Made by a program: the position numbers and the translations under genes. 64,000 nucleotides of DNA from Flavobacterium album (GTDB taxonomy: Bacteria > Bacteroidota > Bacteroidia > Flavobacteriales > Flavobacteriaceae): assembly GCF_003096035.1 (NCBI RefSeq), contig NZ_CP029186.1:881001-945000 (forward strand), in the 5' to 3' direction. This document shows positions 1-8,632 of the stretch, piece after piece. Every line of letters starts with the position of its first letter. Position 1 is the stretch's first letter. Under the pieces are notes generated by a model. That model ran no database searches. It saw only the letters and a list, made by a program, of their open reading frames with translations, and had not been told where the DNA came from.

Positions 1-2873
1 ACGTTCACTTCGGCTTTTATCAGCTCTGCAACGGCTTCAATTTCAGCCTTCTGTTTTGCGTCAAGCACCGGAATCATTACCTTTTGCAGCGGCTGGCGTA
101 CCTTTATCATCTCCTTCTTCCTTAGTGAAAGGACAAGCGACGAAATGGTCTGCGCCTTCTGCATCCTGCTTTCCAGCGATTTATCAACAAAGTTATCAGC
201 ATAAGCAGGAAAATCGGCTAAATGTACGCTTTCGAACTTCTCTTGTTGTGAAGCCTTTGTTAAATCTTTATAAAGCCTGTCCATAAAGAACGGCGCTATC
301 GGCGCGCTTAGCTTTGCCACGGCCACAAGACAGGTGTACAAGGTCTGGTAGGCCGCTATCTTGTCCTGCGCATATTCGCCTTTCCAGAAGCGCCTCCTGC
401 ACAGGCGAACGTACCAGTTGCTCAGGTTTTCCTGAACGAAATCAGATATTGCACGTGCGGCTTTGGTAGGCTCATAATCGGCATAGAAGCCGTCCACGTC
501 TTTTATCAGTGTATTCAGCTCGCTCAAAATCCAGCGGTCGATCTCCGGCCTTTCGTTGAGCGGCACTTCCGGCTCTTCGTAAGAAAAACCGTCGATATTA
601 GCATATAACGCAAAGAATGAGTACGTATTATATAAGGTACCGAAGAACTTACGGCGGACTTCAGCCACACCTTCAATGTCGAATTTCAGGTTGTCCCACG
701 GGTTGGCATTGCTTATCATGTACCAGCGCGTAGCATCGGGGCCGTATTCGGCAAGTGTGGTAAACGGGTCTACCGCATTGCCAAGGCGCTTACTCATCTT
801 CTGGCCGTTCTTGTCGAGCACCAATCCGTTGGATACTACATTCTTATAAGCCACCTCATCGAATACCAAAGTAGCTATCGCATGCAGCGTATAGAACCAG
901 CCACGGGTCTGGTCTACCCCTTCGGCAATAAAGTCGGCCGGGAACGCCTTGTGGTTGTCTATCAGCTCTTTATTTTCGAACGGATAATGCCATTGTGCAT
1001 ACGGCATGGCGCCGCTGTCGAACCAAACGTCTATAAGGTCGGCTTCGCGGTGCATTGGCTTGCCCGACGGCGAAACCAGCACTATCTTATCTACCACATT
1101 CTTGTGGAGGTCAACTAAATCGTAATTCTCCTCGCTCATGTTGCCCGGCTCAAACCCTTTGAACGGGTTCTCTGCCATCAGTCCGGCTTCAACTGCTTTT
1201 TCGATGCCGTTGAATAATTCTTCAACCGAACCGATTATCATTTCTTCAGTCTTGTCTTCTGTCCTCCATATCGGGAGTGGGATACCCCAGTAGCGGGAGC
1301 GCGACAGGTTCCAGTCGTTGGCGCTTTTCAGCCAGTTGCCAAAACGCCCTTCGCCGGTAGCCTTGGGCTTCCAGTTGATGGTATCGTTCAGGTCGAACAT
1401 GCGCTCCTTAACATCGGTCATTTTTATGAACCAGCTATCGAGCGGGTAGTACAGCAGCGGCTCGTCCGTCCTCCAGGAGTGCGGGTAGCTGTGCACGTAT
1501 TTTTCTACCTTAAAGGCTTTGTTATTTTCCTTCAGGTAGATAGATATCTCTACGTCGGCCGACCTTTCCGGTGCGGTTCCGGCGTCGTAGTATTCGTTCT
1601 TTACATATTTGCCTGCCAGTTCCAGCGGCTTGCCATTCGGGTTAGCCAGGCTGCCGGAATGCGAGGTGAACCTGCCCTGCATATCTACGAGCGGAACCGG
1701 GTTACCATTATCATCCAATACAAGCATTGGCGGCACCTCCGGTTTGGCTTCTTTGGCTACCTTGGCATCATCGGCACCAAAAGTAGGCGCGGTATGCACG
1801 ATACCTGTACCGTCTTCGGTGGTAACAAAGTCGCCCGATATTACGCGGAAAGCATTTTCAGGATTTTGGTATGGCAGCACGAAAGGAAGCAATTGCTCGT
1901 AACGGATGCCAACCAGGTCTTTGCCTTTGGCTTCTGCCAATATTTTATATGGTATATTTTTATCTCCTTCTTTAAAATCGTTGAAGGCAGCATCATCGGC
2001 ACTTTCAAAATAATTTTTGCCGAACTGCTTGCCTACAAGGTTCTTTGCCAATACAACATTTATCGGCTGGAAAGTATATTGGTTGAATGTCTGTACCAAA
2101 ACATAATCGATGTTCGGGCCGACAGTCAAAGCCGTATTTGATGGAAGTGTCCATGGTGTTGTCGTCCAGGCCATGATATCCACATCCCCAAATCCTTTCA
2201 GGAAATCAGGAAGTGTGTCGGCAATCGTTTTAAACTGTGCCACGATAGTCGTATCGGTTACATCCCTGTACGCACCCGGCTGGTTTACCTCGTGTGAAGA
2301 TAATCCGGTACCCGCTTTTGGCGAATACGGTTGTATGGTGTAGCCTTTGTATAGCAGGCCTTTGTCGTATATCTGCTTCAGGAGCCACCAAACGGTCTCC
2401 ATGTATTTCGGCTTGTAGGTTACATACGGGTCTTCCATATCTACCCAGTAGCCCATTTTTTCGGTAAGGTCGTTCCACACGTCGGTGTAGCGCATTACCG
2501 TACGCTTACAGGCTTCGTTGTATTCTTCTATAGATATGGTTTTGCCGATGTCTTCTTTGGTGATACCAAGCTCTTTTTCCGTGCCAAGCTCTACCGGAAG
2601 GCCGTGGGTATCCCAGCCTGCCTTACGCTTTACCTGGTGGCCCTTCTGCGTTTGGTAACGGCAGAAAATATCCTTGATGGCACGCGCCATAACATGGTGA
2701 ATTCCCGGAAGGCCGTTCGCGCTTGGCGGGCCTTCGTAAAATACATATTGCGGCTTCCCTTCGCGGGTTGTTACGCTTTTTTCAAATATTTGCTCCTTCT
2801 TCCAGAAATCAAGCACTTCGCCTGCTAGTCCGGCAAGGTCAAGTCCTTTATATTCAGTAAACTTCTTACTCAT
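1..2873 (-). CDS. ileS: Isoleucine--tRNA ligase (N-terminal 957 codons; 3' end outside window)
   Basis: Class I aminoacyl-tRNA synthetase that charges tRNA-Ile in the cytoplasm. Read on the minus strand from ATG at 2873, the protein starts MSKKFTEYKGLDLAG. It carries the HIGH-type motif as PGIHH near residues 56-60 and an intact KMSKR at about residue 692 (bases near 800-786). The long editing (CP1) domain lies between them. The frame is still open at base 1, so the C-terminal anticodon-binding part is cut off by the window edge; family members in this phylum are about 1100-1150 aa. Several long plus-strand frames across this gene are antisense shadows. Identification is secure; the C-terminus cannot be judged. 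Confidence 0.97.
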   Translation of the reverse strand, partial: MSKKFTEYKGLDLAGLAGEVLDFWKKEQIFEKSVTTREGKPQYVFYEGPPSANGLPGIHHVMARAIKDIFCRYQTQKGHQVKRKAGWDTHGLPVELGTEKELGITKEDIGKTISIEEYNEACKRTVMRYTDVWNDLTEKMGYWVDMEDPYVTYKPKYMETVWWLLKQIYDKGLLYKGYTIQPYSPKAGTGLSSHEVNQPGAYRDVTDTTIVAQFKTIADTLPDFLKGFGDVDIMAWTTTPWTLPSNTALTVGPNIDYVLVQTFNQYTFQPINVVLAKNLVGKQFGKNYFESADDAAFNDFKEGDKNIPYKILAEAKGKDLVGIRYEQLLPFVLPYQNPENAFRVISGDFVTTEDGTGIVHTAPTFGADDAKVAKEAKPEVPPMLVLDDNGNPVPLVDMQGRFTSHSGSLANPNGKPLELAGKYVKNEYYDAGTAPERSADVEISIYLKENNKAFKVEKYVHSYPHSWRTDEPLLYYPLDSWFIKMTDVKERMFDLNDTINWKPKATGEGRFGNWLKSANDWNLSRSRYWGIPLPIWRTEDKTEEMIIGSVEELFNGIEKAVEAGLMAENPFKGFEPGNMSEENYDLVDLHKNVVDKIVLVSPSGKPMHREADLIDVWFDSGAMPYAQWHYPFENKELIDNHKAFPADFIAEGVDQTRGWFYTLHAIATLVFDEVAYKNVVSNGLVLDKNGQKMSKRLGNAVDPFTTLAEYGPDATRWYMISNANPWDNLKFDIEGVAEVRRKFFGTLYNTYSFFALYANIDGFSYEEPEVPLNERPEIDRWILSELNTLIKDVDGFYADYEPTKAARAISDFVQENLSNWYVRLCRRRFWKGEYAQDKIAAYQTLYTCLVAVAKLSAPIAPFFMDRLYKDLTKASQQEKFESVHLADFPAYADNFVDKSLESRMQKAQTISSLVLSLRKKEMIKVRQPLQKVMIPVLDAKQKAEIEAVAELIKAEVN

Positions 2874-2900
2874 TGGTAGTACCTTCTAAAAATCAATTTG

Positions 2901-2927
2901 CGAAAGTAACGATTTTTTTTATGCAAA
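2901..2927 (-). promoter_or_regulatory. Possible ileS promoter
   Basis: On the minus strand TACTTTCG (2908-2901) matches the Bacteroidota -7 element TAnnTTTG at 7 of 8 positions. TTTG lies upstream at 2927-2924. The spacing of about 15 bases is shorter than usual, so this is a weak call. Confidence 0.3.
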
Positions 2928-2967
2928 GGGGAAATTGGGAAAATATGTGGGAATGATAACGTTTGAG

Positions 2968-2997
2968 TTGCACGAATGACCAAATTATTTATATTTG
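2968..2997 (+). promoter_or_regulatory. Promoter of the 3025 gene
   Basis: TTG at 2968-2970 and a perfect TATATTTG (-7 type, TAnnTTTG) at 2990-2997 are separated by 19 bases, the usual Bacteroidota spacing. The start codon is 28 bases beyond the -7 element. Confidence 0.65.
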
Positions 2998-3024
2998 TCC
3001 CATAACTTTAAATATTTATAAGCC

Positions 3025-3690
3025 ATGAAAAAAATTTATTTATCTGCCGTTATGCTTCTTGTAATGATCATCGGCAATGCACAAGACAGAGTAGATGTTG
3101 CTTTGCCAAAAATCAACAAAACGACTATTGGCAAATTAATTGCCGCAAAAGGATGGACCCAGGGTTCTACAGGGCAGTGGGACTACAGAACCAACAAGTT
3201 AGATGGGGATAACTTTTTGTATTATGAATTGCACGATGTAATGATTGGTGATTCAAGCTATTCGATATTTATACAAAAATACACCTCCGGATACTATGAC
3301 TATCCTAACATACAAGAAGGATGGCATCAGACCATGGCGATTAAATATTTTGTGTTTGATACGAAAGAACTGGAAAAACTGAAAAATCCTGAAGCTGACA
3401 AAACGACATCCACATCTATACCAGTACTATACAGAGGCGATATGCCTATAAGTGCAACAGAATTTTCTGTGGCCAAAAGGATTGAGGAAGATCTGGCGAA
3501 AGAGATCTTGAAAAATGAAAAGCCAATTTATGATCATTTAATTATAAAAATAAGGCCATATAAAGACACTATCCGCTTTGTCTTTAAGGAGGCTTCAGCA
3601 TATGAAGTTGATAAGGTGCAGGCAACTGATATTACGAATGCCTACTACGAGGTTCCAAGAGAAAAATTTTCAAAATTATTCAAAATATAA
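3025..3690 (+). CDS. Secreted hypothetical protein
   Basis: A 221-aa protein with a clear Sec signal peptide (MKKIYLSAVMLLVMIIGNAQ, likely cut near residue 19-20). The mature part is soluble-looking, lysine- and aspartate-rich, with many aromatic residues in its first half (repeated Tyr in a YTSGYYDYPN stretch). No lipobox, transmembrane segment or type IX sorting domain is visible. I do not recognise the family. It is a single-gene unit with its own promoter upstream and a strong terminator directly after the stop, so it is probably expressed independently. Periplasmic location is inferred. Confidence 0.8.
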   Translation: MKKIYLSAVMLLVMIIGNAQDRVDVALPKINKTTIGKLIAAKGWTQGSTGQWDYRTNKLDGDNFLYYELHDVMIGDSSYSIFIQKYTSGYYDYPNIQEGWHQTMAIKYFVFDTKELEKLKNPEADKTTSTSIPVLYRGDMPISATEFSVAKRIEEDLAKEILKNEKPIYDHLIIKIRPYKDTIRFVFKEASAYEVDKVQATDITNAYYEVPREKFSKLFKI

Positions 3691-3697
3691 GTTTAAC

Positions 3698-3722
3698 AAA
3701 CTCCCCTGCGGGAGTTTTTTTA
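3698..3722 (+). terminator. Rho-independent terminator
   Basis: An AACTCCC / GGGAGTT stem with a CTGC loop is followed by a run of seven Ts, 8 bases after the stop of the secreted protein gene. Confidence 0.85.
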
Positions 3723-3748
3723 TGCCCCATACACAACCTTTACCCCCT

Positions 3749-3770
3749 CTTTTACATCTATATGTAAAAG
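3749..3770 (+). promoter_or_regulatory. Perfect inverted repeat just before a start codon
   Basis: CTTTTACAT and ATGTAAAAG form a perfect 9-bp inverted repeat with a 4-base centre, ending 9 bases before the ATG at 3780. It could be an operator or an mRNA hairpin covering the ribosome-binding region. Confidence 0.4.
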
Positions 3771-3779
3771 ACCATTGCT

Positions 3780-4184
3780 ATGGAAACCCATTTCTCCCTT
3801 ACCGATGCCGAATTTGAGCGCCTGTTCGGGACAGGCTCGCTCGACCCTGACCTCTTCACCCACGAGGCTCACATCCGCCTGGCATGGATACATATACGCC
3901 GTTACGGATTGGATAAAGCATGTTATAATATCGTGAACCAACTACAGGACTATGTAAAGATTCTTGGCGTGACAGATAAATTCAACCTCACACTGACCAT
4001 CGCTTCCCTTAAGCTCATTGATTATTTTGTGGAGAACAGCAAGCAGGGTTCGTTCGCGGAATTTATCACCGAGTTCCCACAGCTGAACACTAATTTCAGC
4101 GAACTGCTGACGCAATATTATACGAGTGGCACTCTTCATGAAACAAGGCAAAGCCATATGGAACCGGACATTATGAATTTTTAA
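3780..4184 (+). CDS. Conserved hypothetical protein, small and helical
   Basis: A 134-aa soluble protein with no signal peptide. Its most distinctive stretch is FTHEAHIRLAWIHIRRYG (about residues 28-45). I associate this H-x-x-H-[IV]-R-L-A-W pattern with a family of small uncharacterised bacterial proteins, but I cannot name a function. The rest is predicted helical. It follows a strong terminator and has a perfect palindrome next to its start codon, so it may be regulated on its own. The stop is 69 bases before the response regulator gene, which has its own candidate promoter. Confidence 0.75.
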   Translation: METHFSLTDAEFERLFGTGSLDPDLFTHEAHIRLAWIHIRRYGLDKACYNIVNQLQDYVKILGVTDKFNLTLTIASLKLIDYFVENSKQGSFAEFITEFPQLNTNFSELLTQYYTSGTLHETRQSHMEPDIMNF

Positions 4185-4204
4185 CAACTGTTTAACGCAG
4201 ACAA

Positions 4205-4236
4205 TTGCTGCCAGCATAAGTAAAGTCGTAATTTTA
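4205..4236 (+). promoter_or_regulatory. Candidate promoter of the response regulator
   Basis: TTG at 4205-4207 and TAATTTTA (7 of 8 to TAnnTTTG) at 4229-4236 are separated by 21 bases, just upstream of the ATG at 4254. Confidence 0.45.
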
Positions 4237-4253
4237 TCGATTAATCCTTACTT

Positions 4254-4679
4254 ATGAGCAACAAGCGTACCTGTTTCCTGATAGATGATGATGAAGATGA
4301 CCGCGAGATTTTTTCGCTGGCACTGGGATCTGCCGATAATTGCTGTTCCTGTATTACGGTCAAAAACGGGCTTGAGGCATTGAACTTCATTAACGAAAAT
4401 CCGGATTTTCTGCCGGACTTTATTTTCATTGACCTTAATATGCCTTATATGACCGGCAAGGAATGCCTCGAGGCCATAAAGCAAATACCCCGCTTCGCGA
4501 ATGTCCCTGCCATTATATACACCACCTCATCCTATACACGGGATGCAGAGGATGCCCGCGAACTCGGCGCTGCCCATTTTTTGGTAAAGCCATCAAGCAT
4601 TGGTGCCCTCACCTCGGCCCTTACCCTGATACTGGCCGGTACGCCTGCCGTTTATTATCTCAATACCGCCACGGTGTAG
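4254..4679 (+). CDS. Single-domain response regulator (CheY/Rcp1-like)
   Basis: A 141-aa receiver domain with no output domain. The acidic pocket DDDEDD lies at residues 11-16, the phosphoacceptor is Asp60 (in FIFIDLNMP), the conserved Thr is in IYTTSS near 90, and the conserved Lys is K112 (LVKPSS). All catalytic positions are present. Stand-alone receivers of this kind usually shuttle phosphate from a histidine kinase or act as phosphate sinks. The next gene is a soluble PAS kinase on the same strand 55 bases downstream, the likely partner (inference from adjacency). No DNA-binding part is present, so any transcriptional output must be indirect. Confidence 0.92.
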   Translation: MSNKRTCFLIDDDEDDREIFSLALGSADNCCSCITVKNGLEALNFINENPDFLPDFIFIDLNMPYMTGKECLEAIKQIPRFANVPAIIYTTSSYTRDAEDARELGAAHFLVKPSSIGALTSALTLILAGTPAVYYLNTATV

Positions 4680-4734
4680 GCATGTTTATGGCAATTAGCT
4701 AATTGATTATATTTACCCTTATCAATATCGTTTT

Positions 4735-6357
4735 ATGGAAAATGCAGATAATAGCCCCGTTTCTTCGTTTCCCGGACTGACACCGCATTCACACCCTGCG
4801 AACTATATTTCTTTGCTGGAAGCCATGCCTACGCCCATATACATTTGCGATATGGACGGAAGGATTACTTTTTTTAATCCTGCTGCCACAAAATTTTGGG
4901 GAATAGCTCCCGAAAAAGGCGTGCTATGGCATATGTTCATGAAAATATTTAATCCCGATGGCTCGCTGCTCACGGCAAACGACTGCCCAGTGAACGAAGT
5001 ACTACGCGAAAACCATCCTGTAAGGCATAAAGAGCTTATAATCGAAAGGCATAACGGGGTACGGCATGATATAAAACTGGATGTACAACCGTTGCTGGAC
5101 ACAGCCGGATCCCTGACAGGAATCCTATGCATCATCACTGACATTACCCATAAAAAGCTGGAGGATGCCCTGCAAATCGAAGATGAGGGCCGCTATAGGT
5201 CGCTTTCGCAGGTGCTGGAAAAAATGGTGGCCGAGAGGACGCTCAACCTTAAAAAAAGCGAGGAACGTTACCATAAGATGATTGAGGAAGTACAGGATTA
5301 TGCGATTATCCTCCTTGACCATGACGGATACATCCTTAACTGGAACCTTGGCGCCCAAAAGATAAAGGGCTACACCGAAGAAGAGATCATCGGGAAGAAT
5401 TTCAGGATATTCTATCAAAAGCATGACCAGGAAGGAAAACTGCCCGAAAAGCTTATTACCCGTGCCCTGTATACCGGCAGGGCCACACATGAGGGCTGGC
5501 GCGTACGGAAAGACGGCAGCACCTTTTGGGGATCTGTCGTAATAACAGCGCTGCATGACGATGAGAACAATATCATCGGTTTCACTAAAGTAACGCGCGA
5601 CCTTACTGAAAGGAAACTGGCCGATGACAGGATGCAGAACTATGCGCTGGAAATAGAGTTCCGCAACAAGCAACTGGAAGAATATGCCTATATCGCCTCG
5701 CACGACCTGCAGGAGCCATTGAGGAAGATACAGATCTTTGCCGAAATGCTGGAAACCAATATCAGCGATCCGGAAAAAGCGAAGAAGCAGCTTGAAAAAA
5801 TAAATTTGGCCGCAAAGCGTATGTCGAGCCTTATAAAGGACGTACTGAAATACTCGCAGCTTTCCCGTGCCGACGAACTTTTTGAAGATGTATCGCTCAA
5901 TACCGTCATTGCGTCCATCAAAGACGATTTTGAGCTGCTGATCGAACAAAAGCAGGTAGTTATCGTACAGAATGACCTCCCGGTACTGAAGGGCATTCCA
6001 ATACAGCTCAATCAATTATTTGCCAACCTGATAAACAATTCAATAAAATTCAGCTCTGATAATCCGGTAATCGAAATTTACAGCGAAAATGCAGGTATTG
6101 ATGAGATTAGTAATTATCCCGGGCTGAACCACTCGCAAGGCCATGTAAAAATAAGCGTGAAGGATAACGGCGTGGGCTTTGAGCAGCAGTATGGCGAACA
6201 GGTGTTCAGGATGTTCAAACGCCTTACCGATAACAGCGGGACCGGTATCGGCCTGGCACTCTGCAAGAAGATAGTAGAAAACCATAATGGCCATATCAGC
6301 GTCAGCAGCGAGCCGGGCAAAGGCACGGAGTTTACAATATTGCTGCCTGTAGGATAG
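4735..6357 (+). CDS. Soluble double-PAS sensor histidine kinase
   Basis: A 540-aa kinase without a signal peptide or membrane segments, so cytoplasmic. Two PAS domains (about residues 25-140 and 170-295) precede a HisKA domain with the H-box ASHDLQEPLRKIQ (His323) and a HATPase_c domain. In the latter the N-box is NLINNSIKFS (about 431-440), the G1 box DNGVGF (477-482) and the G2 box GTGIGLAL (502-509). All kinase motifs are intact. The architecture resembles phytochrome-like or light/redox PAS kinases that pair with Rcp1-type receivers, and a stand-alone receiver is encoded immediately upstream. The signal is unknown; no cofactor-binding Cys or His typical of LOV or heme PAS is evident. Confidence 0.93.
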   Translation: MENADNSPVSSFPGLTPHSHPANYISLLEAMPTPIYICDMDGRITFFNPAATKFWGIAPEKGVLWHMFMKIFNPDGSLLTANDCPVNEVLRENHPVRHKELIIERHNGVRHDIKLDVQPLLDTAGSLTGILCIITDITHKKLEDALQIEDEGRYRSLSQVLEKMVAERTLNLKKSEERYHKMIEEVQDYAIILLDHDGYILNWNLGAQKIKGYTEEEIIGKNFRIFYQKHDQEGKLPEKLITRALYTGRATHEGWRVRKDGSTFWGSVVITALHDDENNIIGFTKVTRDLTERKLADDRMQNYALEIEFRNKQLEEYAYIASHDLQEPLRKIQIFAEMLETNISDPEKAKKQLEKINLAAKRMSSLIKDVLKYSQLSRADELFEDVSLNTVIASIKDDFELLIEQKQVVIVQNDLPVLKGIPIQLNQLFANLINNSIKFSSDNPVIEIYSENAGIDEISNYPGLNHSQGHVKISVKDNGVGFEQQYGEQVFRMFKRLTDNSGTGIGLALCKKIVENHNGHISVSSEPGKGTEFTILLPVG

Positions 6358-6554
6358 CTGATGTAAATCTTATATATTGCATCAATCTGCTTTCTGATAT
6401 GGCACCTCGCCAATAACACACAACCGCAGGCTTTTCTAATGAGAATCTCTAAAAATACTCAGGAAAACCTATCTGTTACGGTTCTGCAAAAACGTGCAGA
6501 AAACGAATTAAGGAAAATTTTACATTTTTAGCTTTTAAACAAAAATAGAATTTC

Positions 6555-6562
6555 TATATTTG
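6555..6562 (+). promoter_or_regulatory. -7 promoter element of tRNA-Arg
   Basis: A perfect TATATTTG (TAnnTTTG) ends 15 bases before the first base of the tRNA. The -33 element is not clear. Confidence 0.5.
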
Positions 6563-6577
6563 CACCTCGAAAATAAC

Positions 6578-6649
6578 GGCCTCGTAGTTCAACGGATAGA
6601 ATGGGAGTTTCCTAAACTTTTGATCCAAGTTCGATTCTTGGCGAGGCTA
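6578..6649 (+). tRNA. tRNA-Arg (anticodon CCU)
   Basis: The cloverleaf reads as follows. The acceptor GGCCTCG pairs with CGAGGCT (one G-U at the first pair). Bases T8 and A9 and a D-arm with GTTC follow. The anticodon stem GGAGT/ACTTT closes the loop TTCCTAA, giving anticodon CCT. The T-arm contains GTTCGATTC. The discriminator is A and CCA is not encoded. A terminator follows within 3 bases. Confidence 0.93.
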
Positions 6650-6651
6650 CT

Positions 6652-6685
6652 AAAAAGCAGTACAGCAATGTGCTGCTTTTTTTTG
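6652..6685 (+). terminator. Terminator of tRNA-Arg
   Basis: AAAAAGCAG and CTGCTTTTT pair around an inner ACA/TGT extension, followed by a run of Ts. Confidence 0.85.
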
Positions 6686-6756
6686 TTTTATGCTATATTT
6701 GAAATTCCCAATAATTAAAGGAAAAACAATCCTGGATAAACATAAAATATAAACCA

Positions 6757-7398
6757 ATGAGTGACTTTAAATCTGAACTTGAAAACTACCTTAAAATATT
6801 AGCCGATTATGGTTCTGCTGGGCCAATGGTAATAAAAGGAGCTGACAGCATTGAATCGGTATTAAAATTAAACGAGTTGAAAAATGTGGAGTTGCCCGCC
6901 GACCTCATTACCTATTTCATGATGATCGATGGCTATGATTACAGTAAAGAGCGCCAGTTTGAGGATATGCCAACAGAAATTGCGGCAGGCATGGCCGCAA
7001 TGAACCTGAAAGAATCTTATGATGCGGTTAAAGACTTTGCCGGATTTAATGGGGATGACGACACTATGTGGCCTCATGGCTTTGTGCCTATATTATTTAA
7101 TTACGGCGCCAACTATATCGTGGTAAATTGTATCAGGGAATCGCCCACCTATGGGGCAGTATATGATTTAACCGAAGGCGTGGGAATAAACATGATGGCC
7201 CGCGACCTGAGCCATTTTATAGCATGCTCAGCACAGGAGCTTACTAACGGATTCAGGGTATTTAAACACGATGATGAAGATTATGAATTCCAGTCCATCA
7301 CGGTAAAAAGCTTTGCCGAACAAGCGGAAATTTATGGTAACACACCCTACTTCAGCAAAGACAGAAAACGTAATGAACAAATTATTGACTGGATGTAA
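6757..7398 (+). CDS. SMI1/KNR4 (SUKH) family protein, likely immunity protein
   Basis: A 213-aa acidic soluble protein with the SUKH pattern: LPADLITYFMMIDGYDY (about residues 46-62), then a loop ending WPHGFVPILFNYGANYIVV, then GAVYDL, and a helical end. SUKH proteins commonly neutralise polymorphic or contact-dependent toxins (established for the superfamily), though some have other roles. No toxin gene is visible next to it. It lies directly after tRNA-Arg in an AT-rich pocket with another unrecognised ORF, so an orphan immunity gene is a reasonable inference. Start chosen at the first ATG of the frame; no strong Shine-Dalgarno is visible. Confidence 0.8.
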   Translation: MSDFKSELENYLKILADYGSAGPMVIKGADSIESVLKLNELKNVELPADLITYFMMIDGYDYSKERQFEDMPTEIAAGMAAMNLKESYDAVKDFAGFNGDDDTMWPHGFVPILFNYGANYIVVNCIRESPTYGAVYDLTEGVGINMMARDLSHFIACSAQELTNGFRVFKHDDEDYEFQSITVKSFAEQAEIYGNTPYFSKDRKRNEQIIDWM

Positions 7399-7558
7399 GG
7401 TTATTAATCTAATACATCCCAGAATTTAGGGAATACCTTAATTTGATGCGATAGAATCACTGCACTATAAAATTACATTACCTTGAACATTATATAAAAA
7501 CTGAAATATCTATTTGAAAATAACCATCAAAAGCATTAAATTATTATAACTTTATGAA

Positions 7559-8047
7559 ATGATACCAGAACAATGCTGTCTCCGAAATAATGAAGAAGAT
7601 TTTACAAACTTTATTTTGTACTTTGAGCAATCCAATGTAAATGAAAATATTAAGCGAGAAGTTCTTGATATTCTGCCATTACTTAAAAACTTAAATTACG
7701 ATCTAATAAATGTATTATATGAAGATTTAGAAATAGAATTTGAACTGATTTTTTTTGAGCCCACTGCTGATGATTCAGGCAAAGTCATTATTACATTTAG
7801 AGATTTATCCTTTAAAATTTACATAAACGGTTGTAAATTCAGGTCAGAAGACTTTTTAGACAAAACTGTTAATGATATTTTATATTTAATTTTATCAGGG
7901 GAATATTTTGTTACCGAAACATTTTATAATGATGAGTTATTATCATTTGAAGTTCAGTTTATGGATATGAAAAAGAAATCTGAATACGGATTATTTAATT
8001 TTTATAAAAAGAATATCAAAACAAGTTTAAAGGAAAAAATTATTTGA
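7559..8047 (+). CDS. Hypothetical acidic protein, possible immunity gene
   Basis: A 162-aa protein, rich in Asp, Glu, Phe and Ile and encoded by visibly AT-rich DNA compared with the genes on either side. It has no signal peptide, no transmembrane segment and no motif I recognise. Size, acidity and position after a SUKH gene make an orphan immunity protein plausible, but this is inference. An earlier ATG at 7554 is closed by a stop after one codon, so 7559 is the first usable start. The base composition suggests acquisition from elsewhere. Confidence 0.6.
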   Translation: MIPEQCCLRNNEEDFTNFILYFEQSNVNENIKREVLDILPLLKNLNYDLINVLYEDLEIEFELIFFEPTADDSGKVIITFRDLSFKIYINGCKFRSEDFLDKTVNDILYLILSGEYFVTETFYNDELLSFEVQFMDMKKKSEYGLFNFYKKNIKTSLKEKII

Positions 8048-8347
8048 ATAAGCTTTAGCCATTATGTTTACTAATCATTTAAATATAGCATACTTAATAG
8101 AGCTATGGAGTTCGAAGAATATGCGATCCTGGAATTCAAAGTGGCTAACTCAAAGTTTATTGATATGTTGGTAATGGGCTGGTAGTGGGTGGCAAATGAT
8201 ATGATAGCGTAGTGATTTATACCGTGGGTATCGCTATAACTGGTAATCTTAAGCAGCTACAGTTTTAGCAAAAACGCCTAAGAAGAGCTTTACAATAGTA
8301 AAGGGCCGCAATTATGCAGCCCTTTTACAGAAAGTTTAGAAAATCTA
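8048..8347 (+). other. 300-base gap with possible gene remnants
   Basis: No intact gene is seen. There is a 26-codon ORF from ATG 8105 (starts MEFEEYAILEF, ends MLVMGW). Near 8257-8337 a short stretch in another frame reads like a protein C-terminus (ending GRNYAALLQKV and a stop). They may be pieces of a decayed gene belonging to the AT-rich pocket; the alternative is chance. Confidence 0.3.
8299..8326. terminator. Possible bidirectional terminator
   Basis: AAAGGGC and GCCCTTT form a 7-bp stem with a 12-base loop and short T runs on both sides, between convergent genes. Confidence 0.45.
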
Positions 8348-8632
8348 TTATATAAAAGCGTTTACCACCGCGATAAGGCTGTTGCCAATTACGCTTAGTA
8401 ATAGCAGGTCGAAAACCAATTTTGGCTTTTGCTGTGACAGTACCGCGCCATTGAAGCCGCTGGCAAGTATCACCACAAAAAATAATTGTATCATTTGGGC
8501 GGGGCTGGCTCCGTTTTCAAGCACCATCATTGCAGCGATGCCACCAATACAGCTTTGCACCATTACGGCAAGTGCGTTAAACCCCATAAACCCTTTTAAG
8601 TATCCCTCTAAATTTTTTTGATAATAGCTCAT
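8348..8632 (-). CDS. Small integral membrane protein, hypothetical
   Basis: A 94-aa protein starting MSYYQKNLEGYLKGF. About three hydrophobic segments follow (residues ~18-38, 47-62 and 72-93), separated by short loops with NGASP and QQKPK. No family motif is recognised. It probably sits in the inner membrane. It is transcribed alone on the minus strand; the nearest minus-strand gene upstream (DinB-like) ends 135 bases away. Confidence 0.7.
   Translation of the reverse strand: MSYYQKNLEGYLKGFMGFNALAVMVQSCIGGIAAMMVLENGASPAQMIQLFFVVILASGFNGAVLSQQKPKLVFDLLLLSVIGNSLIAVVNAFI

Noticed and set aside
1479..2141. Plus-strand 220-codon frame within ileS
   Set aside because: It lies wholly opposite conserved IleRS sequence, including the catalytic core, and is a shadow frame.
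5125..6015. Minus-strand 296-codon frame opposite the histidine kinase
   Set aside because: The plus strand encodes an intact PAS/HisKA kinase; the antisense translation lacks any domain.
6480..6505. TTCTGCA...TGCAGAA hairpin as terminator of the histidine kinase gene
   Set aside because: The stem is followed by As, not Ts, on the coding strand, and it lies over 120 bases from the stop codon.
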